From the NCBI RefSeq assembly GCF_900162695.1, contig NZ_FUIH01000007.1, forward strand, positions 3,221,414 through 3,285,413: 64,000 bases of DNA. The letters are read 5' to 3'. Within the stretch, counting starts at the first letter, position 1; each line of letters begins with the position of its first letter. Origin of the DNA: Virgibacillus siamensis (lineage in GTDB: Bacteria; Bacillota; Bacilli; Bacillales; Amphibacillaceae). Of the stretch, positions 22,521-31,240 are shown in pieces. The position numbers were made by a program, and so were the translations under genes. Under the pieces are notes generated by a model that was not told the origin of the DNA, searched no databases, and saw only the letters and a program-made list of their open reading frames with translations.

Positions 22521-24482
22521 ATGCCAAAGGAAAAAAACACGTTTTATATAACAACACCAATCTATTATCCGAGCGGAAATTTACATATAGGCCATGCGTA
22601 TTCCACGGTTGCCGGTGATGCGGTAGCGCGGTATAAACGGCTGCGCGGCTATGATGTAATGTATCTGACAGGAACCGATGAACATGGACAAAAAATTCAA
22701 CGGAAAGCAAAAGAAAAGGGAATGGAACCGCAGGAGTACGTCGATGGAATTGTAAGCGGAATCCAGGATTTATGGAAAAAGTTAAAGATTACAAACGACG
22801 ATTTTATCCGTACAACAGAGGAACGTCATAAAAAAATCGTGGAAAAGATATTTGATCAGCTTGTCAAACAGGGTGATATTTACTTGGATGAATATGAAGG
22901 GTGGTATTGTACATCTTGTGAGTCTTTCTTTACTGAACGGCAGCTTGATGATGGACATTGCCCGGATTGCGGCGGTCCAGTTGAGAAAGTAAAAGAGGAA
23001 TCATATTTCTTTAAAATGAGTAAATACGTTGACAGGCTTGTAAGGTTTTATGATGAAAATCCGGAATTCATTCAGCCGGAAAGCCGCAAGAATGAAATGC
23101 TGAACAATTTTATTAAACCGGGTCTGGAGGATCTGGCAGTTTCACGGACCACTTTTGACTGGGGCATTAAAGTACCAGGTGATCCAAAACACGTTATCTA
23201 TGTATGGATTGATGCGTTGACCAACTATATTACAGCGCTTGGCTATGGAACAGATCACGATGAACTGTATCAAAAATTCTGGCCGGCAGATGTACACTTG
23301 ATGAGCAAGGAAATTGTCCGTTTCCATACAATTTACTGGCCAATCATTTTGATGGCACTCGATCTGCCACTGCCGAAAAAGGTTTTTGCCCATGGTTGGA
23401 TTTTAATGAAAGATGGAAAAATGTCCAAGTCAAAAGGAAATGTTGTGGATCCTATTCAATTGACGGACCGGTATGGACTTGACGCACTTCGTTACTACCT
23501 GATGCGTGAAGTGCCATTCGGATCAGACGGTGTATTTACTCCTGAAGGCTTTGTGGAACGCACCAATTATGATCTGGCGAATGATCTTGGCAATCTGCTG
23601 AATCGGACCGTTGCGATGATAAACAAATACTTCGGCGGGGAAATTCCTGCGTATAAATCAGCTGAAACCGAATTTGAAACATCGCTTGAGTCGTTGCAGG
23701 AAGAAACGGTGGAAAAAGTGGAAGAATCAATGGACAATATGCAGTTTTCGGTTGCACTTTCGTCGTTATGGAAAATGATCAGCAGAACCAACAAATATAT
23801 CGATGAAACGGAACCTTGGATTTTGGCAAAGGATGAAACAAACAAAGAACGTCTTGGTAATGTCATGGCACATCTTGCGGAATCCCTGCGCAAAGCTGCG
23901 ATTATGCTGCGGCCGTTTTTGACCGAATCCCCTGCAGAGATTTTTAAACAATTGGGAATTACGGATGAATCGTTGCAATCATGGGAATCGGTACACGAAA
24001 ATGGACGTATAGCTGCTGGAACAATGGTTTCAAAAGGCGAGCCGCTCTTCCCTCGACTTGACGTGGAGAAGGAAGTGGAAGCAATTAAGGCAATGATGAC
24101 CAAAACGGCACCGGAAAAGAAGAATCCTGCTGCCAAAAAAACGCCGGAACAAAAAACGGAGATCAGTTTTGATGAATTCATGAAAACGGATATGCGTGTT
24201 GCTGAAGTGCTAAAAGCAGAACCTGTGAAAAAGGCTGATAAATTATTAAAGCTTCAGCTTGATGTCGGAACAGACAAACGCCAGGTGGTATCCGGCATTG
24301 CTGAACATTATCAGGCGGATGAACTTATTGGCAAGAAAGTTATTTGCATCACCAATCTGAAACCCGTTAAATTACGCGGTGAAATGTCTGAAGGAATGAT
24401 TCTCTGCGGGGAGGATGAAGCAGGTAATTTAACCCTTGCTTCCGTTGAACAATCATTGCCGAACGGTTCTGTTGTAAAATAA
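22521..24482 (+). CDS. metG: Methionyl-tRNA synthetase
   Basis: Charges tRNA-Met and initiator tRNA. 653 residues from ATG 22521 (MPKEKNTFYITTPIYYP), after GAGGAGGTAAAGG; in-frame starts upstream are in the leader. HIGH-like motif is NLHIGHAYS (about residue 20), the zinc knuckle CTSCESFF and CPDCGGP is near 127-145, KMSKSKGN is near residue 300, and the C-terminal EMAP/Trbp111 tRNA-binding domain covers about 545-653. It is the metS gene of B. subtilis nomenclature. No T-box is seen upstream. Confidence 0.97.
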   Translation: MPKEKNTFYITTPIYYPSGNLHIGHAYSTVAGDAVARYKRLRGYDVMYLTGTDEHGQKIQRKAKEKGMEPQEYVDGIVSGIQDLWKKLKITNDDFIRTTEERHKKIVEKIFDQLVKQGDIYLDEYEGWYCTSCESFFTERQLDDGHCPDCGGPVEKVKEESYFFKMSKYVDRLVRFYDENPEFIQPESRKNEMLNNFIKPGLEDLAVSRTTFDWGIKVPGDPKHVIYVWIDALTNYITALGYGTDHDELYQKFWPADVHLMSKEIVRFHTIYWPIILMALDLPLPKKVFAHGWILMKDGKMSKSKGNVVDPIQLTDRYGLDALRYYLMREVPFGSDGVFTPEGFVERTNYDLANDLGNLLNRTVAMINKYFGGEIPAYKSAETEFETSLESLQEETVEKVEESMDNMQFSVALSSLWKMISRTNKYIDETEPWILAKDETNKERLGNVMAHLAESLRKAAIMLRPFLTESPAEIFKQLGITDESLQSWESVHENGRIAAGTMVSKGEPLFPRLDVEKEVEAIKAMMTKTAPEKKNPAAKKTPEQKTEISFDEFMKTDMRVAEVLKAEPVKKADKLLKLQLDVGTDKRQVVSGIAEHYQADELIGKKVICITNLKPVKLRGEMSEGMILCGEDEAGNLTLASVEQSLPNGSVVK

Positions 24483-24489
24483 ACCGGAT

Positions 24490-24523
24490 AAAGGTCACCC
24501 TCACGTGAGGTGTTGGCCTTTTT
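24490..24523 (+). terminator. Terminator of metG
   Basis: AAGGTCA...TTGGCCTT outer stem around a perfect CCTCACGTGAGG core, then TTTTTC. Confidence 0.75.
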
Positions 24524-24542
24524 CTCTATTAGGAGTGTTATT

Positions 24543-25310
24543 ATGTTAGTAGATACACATGTGCATCTGAATGCAAGACAGTTTTTTGAAGATCGTGAAG
24601 AAACGATTCAGCGGGCATTTGATACAGGTGTGAAATATATGGTTGTCGTCGGATTTGACCGGGAAACGATTCCGCTCGCCATCGAAATAGCGGAACAATA
24701 TGAAACGATATATGCCGCGGTCGGCTGGCATCCGGTTGATGCCATCGATATGACGGATGAAGACCTGAAGTGGATTGAGGAATTATCAGCACATCCGAAA
24801 GTGGTCGCCATCGGTGAAATGGGGCTTGATTATCATTGGGACAAGTCACCTAAAGATATTCAAAAGGAAGTTTTCCGCAAACAGATTAATCTGGCCAAAA
24901 AGGTTAACATGCCGATTATTATTCATAATCGTGAAGCAACAGAAGACATTATTGAAATCATGCAGGAAGAAAATGCACAGGAAGTGGGCGGAATTATGCA
25001 TTGCTATAACGATTCCCCGGATTATGTGCAGGCTTGTCTTGACATGAACTTTTACATTTCACTTGGCGGTCCGGTCACATTCAAAAATGCCTCGATGCCT
25101 AAGGAGGTTGCTGTACAGGTTCCAGCAGACCGGCTTTTGGTGGAGACGGATGCTCCATTCCTTGCACCCCACCCAAATCGGGGGAAACGGAATGAACCGG
25201 CGTATGTGAAACTTGTTGCTGAAAAGATCGCCGAATTGAGAGGGATTTCTTTCGAGGAACTTTGTAACATTACGACAAAAAACGCTTTTTCATTGTTTCA
25301 TTTTGAATGA
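24543..25310 (+). CDS. tatD: TatD family metal-dependent DNase
   Basis: TIM-barrel metal hydrolase with 3'-5' DNA exonuclease activity in characterised homologues. 255 residues, the same as B. subtilis YabD, from ATG 24543 after TTAGGAGTG. Metal ligands: DTHVHL (residues 4-9), GEMGLDYHW with Glu near residue 93, IIIHNREA, MHCYN and the terminal VETDAPFLAPHPNRGKRNEP. It lies 60 nt after metG, past a terminator, and has its own terminator. Confidence 0.94.
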   Translation: MLVDTHVHLNARQFFEDREETIQRAFDTGVKYMVVVGFDRETIPLAIEIAEQYETIYAAVGWHPVDAIDMTDEDLKWIEELSAHPKVVAIGEMGLDYHWDKSPKDIQKEVFRKQINLAKKVNMPIIIHNREATEDIIEIMQEENAQEVGGIMHCYNDSPDYVQACLDMNFYISLGGPVTFKNASMPKEVAVQVPADRLLVETDAPFLAPHPNRGKRNEPAYVKLVAEKIAELRGISFEELCNITTKNAFSLFHFE

Positions 25311-25373
25311 AATCAGGGTATTTTGTCATAATTTTTGATAGCTAAAACGATGTAAAATATGGGACAATTTTAC

Positions 25374-25404
25374 GAGATCGGGGTTTTTTTCCGGTCTCTT
25401 TTTA
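25374..25404 (+). terminator. Terminator of tatD
   Basis: Stem GAGATCGG/CCGGTCTC (one wobble) with a T-rich loop, then TTTTTAT. Confidence 0.75.
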
Positions 25405-25464
25405 TATACCATAACCTTGTTATACCAATGGTTACAGGCTACTTGTCACACGATGGTTATTTTC

Positions 25465-25492
25465 TGTAATTCAATTGTAAACAAACCGTAAA
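25465..25492 (+). promoter_or_regulatory. WalR (YycF)-type binding site upstream of yabE
   Basis: TGTAAT-N5-TGTAAA at 25465-25481 fits the WalR consensus TGTWAH-N5-TGTWAH exactly, and a third hexamer CGTAAA follows at the same 11-bp step (25487-25492). The site ends 10 bp before the -35. Confidence 0.6.
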
Positions 25493-25502
25493 CGGAATCC
25501 CG

Positions 25503-25532
25503 TTGCAATTACATAGATTTGTTATATATAAT
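25503..25532 (+). promoter_or_regulatory. Sigma-A promoter of yabE
   Basis: TTGCAA and TATAAT with an 18-bp spacer, 28 nt before the start codon. Confidence 0.65.
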
Positions 25533-25560
25533 CATAGTCGCGGTAAAGGAGGCAAAAAGC

Positions 25561-26832
25561 ATGAATTTTCTTTCAAGGCTATTGCCGGCGTCGAAATTCA
25601 AGCTGATTATTTCTTGTATTGGTGTTATGGCGCTGGTTGTTTTTTCTGGTTTAATCCTATTTGAAGCGACTAAAGCTGAGGTAGCCGTTACGGAAAATGG
25701 AGAAAAACAAACAGTCCAGACTCACGCAAACACAGTAAAAGAACTGCTTACAGAATTGGGCATAACGGTTGGAGAGCATGATTCGCTTTCACACCGGGTT
25801 AATGCACAAATTAAAGATGGAATGCACATTACATACAAGAAAGCTAACAAAGTGATTGTCAAAGTGGATGAAAACGAACAGATTTATTTTACAACGAAAG
25901 ATACGGTGGGTGAATTCCTTCAAGCGAATGGAATGCGTATCTCAAAGCATGATGAAGCATCGCACAAGGGATCGGAACCAATCAAGAACGGACTGACACT
26001 TACAATCAATAAGGCATTTCAGGTTGCCCTTCATAATGGCAGCAAAAAGGAAAAGGTTTGGGTTACGGGTGGAACGGTAGGAGAACTTCTTAAGCGAAAC
26101 GGTATTACGTTAGATAAATTGGATAAAGTGAAACCTGCCAAAAAAGAAAAGGTTACGGAAGATACACCGATTAAAATTACCCGTGTAAATAAGGATTTGA
26201 AAAGTGTCAAAGAAACGATTGCTTATGATACGGAGAAGCGTGAAGACAGCAATCTGGAAAAAGGTAAAAAACGGGTGATTTCAGAAGGAACAGAAGGTCT
26301 GCTCGTTAAAAAATACGAAATTACCAAGGAAAACGGAAAAGTTGTTAATCGCGAATTAGTTGGTAAAAACGTGAAGCGGGAAAGTGAGAACCGTGTTGTC
26401 GCTTTTGGAACAAAGGTGGAGCAGGATCTTGTAACATTATCAAGTTCCAGTTCTAACAATAGTTCCAGCAGGTCTAACGATGATTCGGGCAGTTCCAGCT
26501 CTGGTAATGATACAACTGCACAACCTAAAGAATCCAGTGACCAGGTCTTTACGATGACTGCTACGGCGTACAGTGCTGACTGCAGCGGATGTTCCGGTTA
26601 TACGGCAACAGGCATTAATTTACATGCCAATCCGAATAAGAAGGTAATTGCAGTGGATCCAAGTGTCATTCCACTTGGTACGAGAGTATGGGTGGAAGGA
26701 TATGGTTATGCTGTTGCCGGGGATACCGGCGGCGGTGTGAACGGCCATCATATCGATGTACACATGCCAACCAGGGCAGATGCTCTCGCGTTTGGAACAA
26801 GAACGAATGTAACTGTAAAAGTTCTCGATTAA
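25561..26832 (+). CDS. yabE: Cell-wall protein with DUF348, G5 and 3D domains (YabE)
   Basis: Secreted or membrane-anchored cell-wall protein related to resuscitation-promoting factors; probably a wall-binding lytic enzyme. 423 residues from ATG 25561 after AAAGGAGGC. An N-terminal membrane/signal segment (FKLIISCIGVMALVVFSGLI) is followed by three DUF348 repeats (HANTVKELLTELGI, DTVGEFLQANGM, GTVGELLKRNGI), a G5 domain (about 210-285), a Ser-rich linker (about 295-320), and a C-terminal 3D domain with the Asp triad VAVDP-type strand KVIAVDPSVIPLG, AGDTGG and HIDVHMP. The WalR-like site upstream fits a role in wall turnover. Confidence 0.92.
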   Translation: MNFLSRLLPASKFKLIISCIGVMALVVFSGLILFEATKAEVAVTENGEKQTVQTHANTVKELLTELGITVGEHDSLSHRVNAQIKDGMHITYKKANKVIVKVDENEQIYFTTKDTVGEFLQANGMRISKHDEASHKGSEPIKNGLTLTINKAFQVALHNGSKKEKVWVTGGTVGELLKRNGITLDKLDKVKPAKKEKVTEDTPIKITRVNKDLKSVKETIAYDTEKREDSNLEKGKKRVISEGTEGLLVKKYEITKENGKVVNRELVGKNVKRESENRVVAFGTKVEQDLVTLSSSSSNNSSSRSNDDSGSSSSGNDTTAQPKESSDQVFTMTATAYSADCSGCSGYTATGINLHANPNKKVIAVDPSVIPLGTRVWVEGYGYAVAGDTGGGVNGHHIDVHMPTRADALAFGTRTNVTVKVLD

Positions 26833-26841
26833 AGTATGATA

Positions 26842-26885
26842 CAATGCTCTTACTACACTGAAAGTAGTAAGAGCATTGTTTTTTG
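26842..26885 (+). terminator. Terminator of yabE
   Basis: Perfect 15-bp stem CAATGCTCTTACTAC with its complement, then six T. Confidence 0.93.
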
Positions 26886-26901
26886 AAATGAGGATGTACG
26901 A

Positions 26902-27471
26902 GTGAAAATAAAAGAAATTATTGTTGTTGAGGGTCGTGATGACACCGCAAAAATTCATCAAGCGGTTGATGCCGATACGATTGAAACGAATGGATCTGCG
27001 GTAAATGACACAATCCTAAATCAAATACGTCATGCCAGTAGGAAACGGGGCGTCATTATATTTACCGATCCTGATTATCCCGGGGAACGTATTCGTCATA
27101 TTGTGGATCAAGCTGTTCCCGGCTGTAAGCATGCTTTTTTGAAACGGGATGATGCCCGTGCAAAACATACTGCGAATAAAAGTCTCGGAATTGAACATGC
27201 ATCTGTCACAGCCATTCAACAAGCATTGATCGATGTTTACGAGCTGAAAGAAGATGAAACCATTGATATTACAAAGGAAGACCTGTTACATTACGGGCTG
27301 ATTGGAAGCCCTAATGCAGCCGCAAGAAGAGATAAGCTTTGTGCATTACTGCAAATTGGACATGCGAATGGAAAACAGTTGCTGAAACGCCTATCCATGT
27401 TCCAGATTACAAAGGAACAATTTCAAGAAACGGCAAATCAGGTACTGCAGGAGGAAAATGATGACAACTAA
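26902..27471 (+). CDS. rnmV: Ribonuclease M5 (5S rRNA maturation)
   Basis: Cleaves the 5S rRNA precursor on both sides. 189 residues; the start is GTG at 26902. The Toprim domain shows IIVVEGRDDTAKIHQ with the catalytic Glu (residue 10) and the DxD motif IIFTDPDYPGERIR (about residue 55). The C-terminal half is the DUF4093-type region. It overlaps ksgA, the standard pairing of two rRNA maturation genes. Confidence 0.95.
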   Translation: MKIKEIIVVEGRDDTAKIHQAVDADTIETNGSAVNDTILNQIRHASRKRGVIIFTDPDYPGERIRHIVDQAVPGCKHAFLKRDDARAKHTANKSLGIEHASVTAIQQALIDVYELKEDETIDITKEDLLHYGLIGSPNAAARRDKLCALLQIGHANGKQLLKRLSMFQITKEQFQETANQVLQEENDDN

Positions 27472-28342
27472 CAGAATCGCAACGCCAAAGCGAACCCGGG
27501 AAATTTTGAATAAATACGGATTTCATTTCAAAAAAAGCCTTGGACAAAATTTTTTAATTGACGTCAATATACTTGAAAATATTATGAAACAAGCAGGGAT
27601 TGATAAGCACGCAGCTGCAATTGAAGTCGGGCCTGGTATTGGTGCGCTGACCGAACAGCTTGCCATTCATGCCGATAAAGTGGTTGCTTATGAAATCGAT
27701 CAGCGTCTGCTGCCCATTTTGCAGGAAACACTAAAGGATTATGAAAATGTTCAGGTCATGCACCAGGATATATTAAAGGCGGATGTCAGCAGCGCAATTC
27801 ATAAATATTTTGATCCCGGAAAGGCAGTGCATGTGGTTGCGAACTTGCCATACTATATAACAACACCAATTTTAATGAAATTGCTTCGCGAAAAACTTCC
27901 GGTTACAAGTATTACTATTATGATTCAAAAAGAAGTTGCTGAACGTATGGCAGCTGAGCCGAACAATAAAAGCTATGGATCGCTTTCCATCGCTGTACAA
28001 TATTATACCGATGCTGAAGTGATTATGAATGTACCAAAAACTGTCTTTATGCCGCCGCCAAACGTTGATTCAAGTGTACTGCAGTTAACTATCCGGGGAA
28101 TACCGCCTGTACAGGTTGATCATGAAGGGTATTTTTTTGAAGTGGTACAAGCGTGTTTTGCCCAACGGAGAAAAACGCTGCGAAACAACTTGAACCGGCA
28201 CTTCAAAGGTGTATTCGAGAAGGAAAAAATAACTGAACTGCTGGAGAAGGCGGGAATTGATGGAGGCCGGCGCGGCGAATCATTGGACATGCAGGAATTT
28301 GCAGTACTTGCCAATATATTTTATCGGGAAATCGGACATTAA
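27461..28342 (+). CDS. ksgA: 16S rRNA (adenine-1518/1519-N6)-dimethyltransferase
   Basis: Dimethylates two adjacent adenosines in helix 45 of 16S rRNA. 293 residues using ATG 27461, six bases after GGAGG; the ATG one codon earlier is only three bases away. SAM motif I is AIEVGPGIGALTEQL (about residue 48), KSLGQNFLID lies before it, and the catalytic motif IV is VANLPYYITTP (about residue 127). The tail DGGRRGESLDMQEFA is conserved. It overlaps rnmV by 11 nt. Confidence 0.96.
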   Translation: MTTNRIATPKRTREILNKYGFHFKKSLGQNFLIDVNILENIMKQAGIDKHAAAIEVGPGIGALTEQLAIHADKVVAYEIDQRLLPILQETLKDYENVQVMHQDILKADVSSAIHKYFDPGKAVHVVANLPYYITTPILMKLLREKLPVTSITIMIQKEVAERMAAEPNNKSYGSLSIAVQYYTDAEVIMNVPKTVFMPPPNVDSSVLQLTIRGIPPVQVDHEGYFFEVVQACFAQRRKTLRNNLNRHFKGVFEKEKITELLEKAGIDGGRRGESLDMQEFAVLANIFYREIGH

Positions 28343-28373
28343 AGCCATTGCACACGTGTTGCAATGGCTTTTT
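28341..28373 (+). terminator. Terminator of ksgA
   Basis: Perfect stem AAGCCATTGCA/TGCAATGGCTT at the stop codon, then TTTTT. Confidence 0.92.
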
Positions 28374-28378
28374 GATTG

Positions 28379-28459
28379 TTCGGCGGGAGCGCTCTTGTTC
28401 GCGGTTACAGCGCTATCTTCGGCGGGATACGCAGATTGTTCAGCGAGGCAGGCTTTTCA
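28379..28459. repeat. 19-21-bp degenerate tandem array D, four copies
   Basis: Four units beginning TTCGGCGGG-like at 28379, 28398, 28418 and 28439 (spacings 19, 20, 21), the clearest being TTCGGCGGGAGCGC and TTCGGCGGGATACGC. It begins six bases after the ksgA terminator and ends 22 bp before the -35 of the yabG promoter. Confidence 0.5.
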
Positions 28460-28481
28460 TATTTGTTTGGGTTAATGTCGC

Positions 28482-28509
28482 ACAGTAATGGGCGAAACTT
28501 CATAGTCTA
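28482..28509 (+). promoter_or_regulatory. Sigma-K promoter of yabG
   Basis: CATAGTCTA (28501-28509) matches the -10 consensus CATANNNTA, and the AC of the -35 (CACA) is 17 bp upstream. yabG is a known sigma-K gene in B. subtilis. Confidence 0.6.
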
Positions 28510-28552
28510 TGTTAGGAACAGGTTCACTCGAACGATGCTGTGAGGTGGCTAA

Positions 28553-29431
28553 ATGAAGTTTTCAACTGGAGAATTTGTGACACGTATATCACATAAGCAT
28601 GATTTATTGTTCCGGATTGCATCGGTTACAGATAAGGTTGCAACATTGCATGGTGAGGATATTCGATTGGCAGCGGATGCCCCCTTTGATGATTTGGTAC
28701 ATGTAGAAGACAGGGATTTAGTAAAAAGGAGAAAGAAGGAAAAAGAGCAAGAGGAATTTTCCTATCGCCTTTTTCGGCAGGATTATCAGTTAATGCGGGA
28801 GAAGCGTGAATATCAGGCAAGTAATGGATATCAGCCAAACATCAGTTATTTCCAGATTCCTGCCAAAGTTCTTCACATTGATGGTGATCCCGGATATTTA
28901 CGAAAATGTATTGAATTATATAACCGGTTGGGATTGCAGGTTCATGGAATTCATGTAGGTGAAAAGGAAATGCCATTCGAAATTGCCGGTTTAATGGAAA
29001 AGGTTCAGCCCGATATTATCGTGATTACGGGTCATGATGCTTTTTCAAGGAATAAAGGAGGAAAGGGTGATATTCGGGCGTACCGGCATTCCAAGTTTTT
29101 TGGCGAAACAGTACGTGCCGCGAGACAAAAAAGTGCTAATTTGGATCAACTTGTAATTTTTGCGGGAGCATGCCAGTCCCATTTTGAATCGCTTATCCGT
29201 GCTGGGGCGAATTTCGCCAGCTCTCCTTCTCGAATAAATATTCATGCGCTTGATCCTGTTTATATTGCTGCAAAAATCGCGTATACACCATTTATGGAAA
29301 AAGTAGGCGTATGGGATGCATTACGTAATACATTAACTGGTGAAAGAGGACTTGGCGGCGTGGAAACAAAAGGTCTTTTACGAACTGGCATGCCTTATAT
29401 CGCGGACGACGAAGCCGATGAAAATAGCTGA
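28553..29431 (+). CDS. yabG: Sporulation-specific protease YabG
   Basis: Cysteine protease of the mother cell that trims spore coat proteins and, in some species, cortex-lytic or germination proteins. 292 residues from ATG 28553 after GTGAGGTGG. Visible conserved blocks are VTRISHKHDLLFRI, the charged linker VKRRKKEKEQEE, VLHIDGDPGYLRKC, IVITGHDAFSRNKG with a His-Asp pair (about residue 163), and VIFAGACQSHFESLIRAGA with the probable catalytic Cys (about residue 204). Single-gene unit under a sigma-K promoter. Confidence 0.94.
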   Translation: MKFSTGEFVTRISHKHDLLFRIASVTDKVATLHGEDIRLAADAPFDDLVHVEDRDLVKRRKKEKEQEEFSYRLFRQDYQLMREKREYQASNGYQPNISYFQIPAKVLHIDGDPGYLRKCIELYNRLGLQVHGIHVGEKEMPFEIAGLMEKVQPDIIVITGHDAFSRNKGGKGDIRAYRHSKFFGETVRAARQKSANLDQLVIFAGACQSHFESLIRAGANFASSPSRINIHALDPVYIAAKIAYTPFMEKVGVWDALRNTLTGERGLGGVETKGLLRTGMPYIADDEADENS

Positions 29432-29456
29432 TGTGTCAAACATCAGCTATTATTTT
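29424..29456 (+). terminator. Terminator of yabG
   Basis: Stem AGCTGATG/CATCAGCT overlapping the stop codon, followed by ATTATTTT. Confidence 0.65.
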
Positions 29457-29518
29457 CCTGGATCATACATATTTTGTTAACAATTTGAAATAATAGGGGA
29501 GGAAAGTGAATTTTCTTG

Positions 29519-29590
29519 TTGACATTAAAAAAGCTATACTGTTATAATATAATGTTTTATTTGACTTACTAAACAAGCTTATGGTATGAT
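29519..29590 (+). promoter_or_regulatory. Tandem sigma-A promoters of veg
   Basis: First: TTGACA (29519) and TATAAT (29543) with 18-bp spacing. Second: TTGACT (29561) and TATGAT (29585) with 18-bp spacing. The veg promoter of B. subtilis is also strong. Confidence 0.7.
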
Positions 29591-29613
29591 AATAAATAGT
29601 GAGGTGGAGTATA

Positions 29614-29871
29614 GTGGCAAAAACATTAGTCGAAATTAAGCAAGGTCTTGAGGGTCAGATTGGCAAGCGATTAAAGCTTAAAGCCAATGGCGGAAGAAGG
29701 AAAACAATTGAACGATGCGGCATTTTAGCTGAGACATATCCGTCCGTTTTCATTGTTGAGTTGGATCAGGACGAAAATGCATTCGAACGTGTTTCATATA
29801 GCTATGCAGACGTCTTAACGGAAACGGTGGAAATCAGTTTCCAGGATGGTGCGATAATGGTTGAGCAGTGA
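29614..29871 (+). CDS. veg: Veg protein, biofilm-gene stimulator
   Basis: An 85-residue small protein, abundant in vegetative cells and reported in B. subtilis to stimulate biofilm matrix genes through the SinR pathway. GTG at 29614 gives MAKTLVEIKQGLEGQIGKRL, matching the family N-terminus, with GAGGTGGAG upstream; the GTG at 29599 adds an unconserved MRWSI. The core KANGGRRKTIERCGIL, FIVELDQDENAFERVSYSY and DVLTETVEI is highly conserved. Confidence 0.94.
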   Translation: MAKTLVEIKQGLEGQIGKRLKLKANGGRRKTIERCGILAETYPSVFIVELDQDENAFERVSYSYADVLTETVEISFQDGAIMVEQ

Positions 29872-30053
29872 ACCCAGGTTTACTGCTTTTGTCTTTCTTG
29901 ATATTATTTAGTTTTTCTCTGTTAATGGATTTTATGTCCCCAGGCTAAAAAAATATTTTCCTTTTTTGTATATATCTAACGGGTGTACGACTTAACCATT
30001 TACATAAACTATACGTGTCGTAAGCATTCCTTAACAGAAGGGGGAGCTCTTTC

Positions 30054-30230
30054 ATGGGAAGACGTGGAGGAATAATGTCAGACCAAATGAAAGAAGAAAT
30101 TGCCAAAGAGTTAGGTTTTTACGACACAGTGCAGGAAGAGGGCTGGGGCGGCATTAAAGCAAGAGATGCCGGAAATATGGTGAAACGTGCAATCGAAATA
30201 GCTGAGCAGAACATGAATGGCAGACCCTAA
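30054..30230 (+). CDS. sspF: Minor alpha/beta-type small acid-soluble spore protein
   Basis: Only 58 residues, translated here by eye: it begins MGRRGGIMSDQMKEEIAKEL, continues GFYDTVQEEGWGGIKARDAG and ends EIAEQNMNGRP. The LGFYDTV and GWGGIKARDAGNMVKRAIE segments are the SASP family signatures for DNA binding. It coats and protects spore DNA in the forespore. ATG 30054 follows AGAAGGGGGAG. It keeps the veg-sspF-ispE order. I could not find a convincing sigma-G promoter. Confidence 0.93.
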   Translation: MGRRGGIMSDQMKEEIAKELGFYDTVQEEGWGGIKARDAGNMVKRAIEIAEQNMNGRP

Positions 30231-30252
30231 TAATGGGTTTGCCATTTTTTCC
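30216..30252 (+). terminator. Terminator of sspF
   Basis: Stem AATGGCA/TGCCATT with inner ACCC/GGGT; the stop codon is inside the hairpin and a T run follows. Confidence 0.85.
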
Positions 30253-30344
30253 GTTCATAACGGTGTGCAAGCATTCCCTATACAGTCGCTTGCACTTTTT
30301 ATATATGATACAATTTGTGTACATATTTAAAGTGGGTGACGGAG

Positions 30345-31202
30345 ATGATTATATTTGAACGGGCACCAGCTAAAATCAATTTGTCATTGGATGTTCTTGG
30401 TAAACGTAACGATGGATTCCATGAAGTGGAAATGATTATGACTTCCGTCGATTTGACTGATCGGCTTGAATTGATGTCATCAGATAATGGTAAAATTGAT
30501 GTTGCCGCGGACAATCAATATGTGCCAAATGATGAACGCAATCTCGCGTATAAAGCTGCTCTCGCTTTCAAAAATAAATATCGGATCCATAAAGGAGTCC
30601 AAATTAAAATAACAAAGAACATCCCTGTTTCCGCCGGGTTGGGCGGAGGAAGCAGTGATGCTGCTGCTGTTTTGCGCGGACTTAACAAACTTTGGTCAGT
30701 TGGGGCTTCGAAACAGGAATTGGCGGAAATCGGGGCTTTCATTGGGTCGGACGTTCCTTTTTGCGTGTATAGTACGACTGCAATTGGGACAGGTCATGGA
30801 GAAAAAATCTATGAATTGCCATCACCGCCGCCATTTTTTGTTATCCTGGCAAAGCCGAATATCGGCATATCGACCAGAAATATTTTTCCAAAGGTGAAGA
30901 TGAAAGAACTCGTGCATCCGGATACACAAGCTGTTATAAAGGCACTTGAAGAAAAAGATTTTCCGGGGCTTTGTGCCGCAGCGGGAAATGCTTTAGAGAC
31001 TGTAACATTTTCGTTATTTCCAAATGTGGCCCAAATCAAAGCGAAAATGCTCAAGGCGGGCGCTGAAGGCGTACTGATGAGCGGTTCGGGACCGACAATG
31101 GTTGGTTTGGTTCAACATTACAGCAAGGCAAAGCGCATTTATAACGGATTAAGAGGTTTTTGTGAAGAAGTATTTATCGTGCAGATGCTTGATCGTCGCT
31201 GA
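30345..31202 (+). CDS. ispE: 4-diphosphocytidyl-2-C-methyl-D-erythritol kinase
   Basis: GHMP kinase step of the MEP isoprenoid pathway. 285 residues from ATG 30345 (MIIFERAPAKINLSLDVLGK); an upstream in-frame start would lie in the leader. Motif 1 is APAKINLSLD, motif 2 the ATP loop PVSAGLGGGSSDAAAVLRGL (about residue 90), and motif 3 VLMSGSGPTMVGL (about residue 245). Cytosolic, essential. Confidence 0.96.
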   Translation: MIIFERAPAKINLSLDVLGKRNDGFHEVEMIMTSVDLTDRLELMSSDNGKIDVAADNQYVPNDERNLAYKAALAFKNKYRIHKGVQIKITKNIPVSAGLGGGSSDAAAVLRGLNKLWSVGASKQELAEIGAFIGSDVPFCVYSTTAIGTGHGEKIYELPSPPPFFVILAKPNIGISTRNIFPKVKMKELVHPDTQAVIKALEEKDFPGLCAAAGNALETVTFSLFPNVAQIKAKMLKAGAEGVLMSGSGPTMVGLVQHYSKAKRIYNGLRGFCEEVFIVQMLDRR

Positions 31203-31204
31203 AT

Positions 31205-31233
31205 TTGCTAAATACGTATATTAATGGTATATT
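31205..31233 (+). promoter_or_regulatory. Sigma-A promoter of purR
   Basis: TTGCTA and TATATT with 17-bp spacing, 32 nt before the start codon. Confidence 0.6.
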
Positions 31234-31240
31234 TAATACA

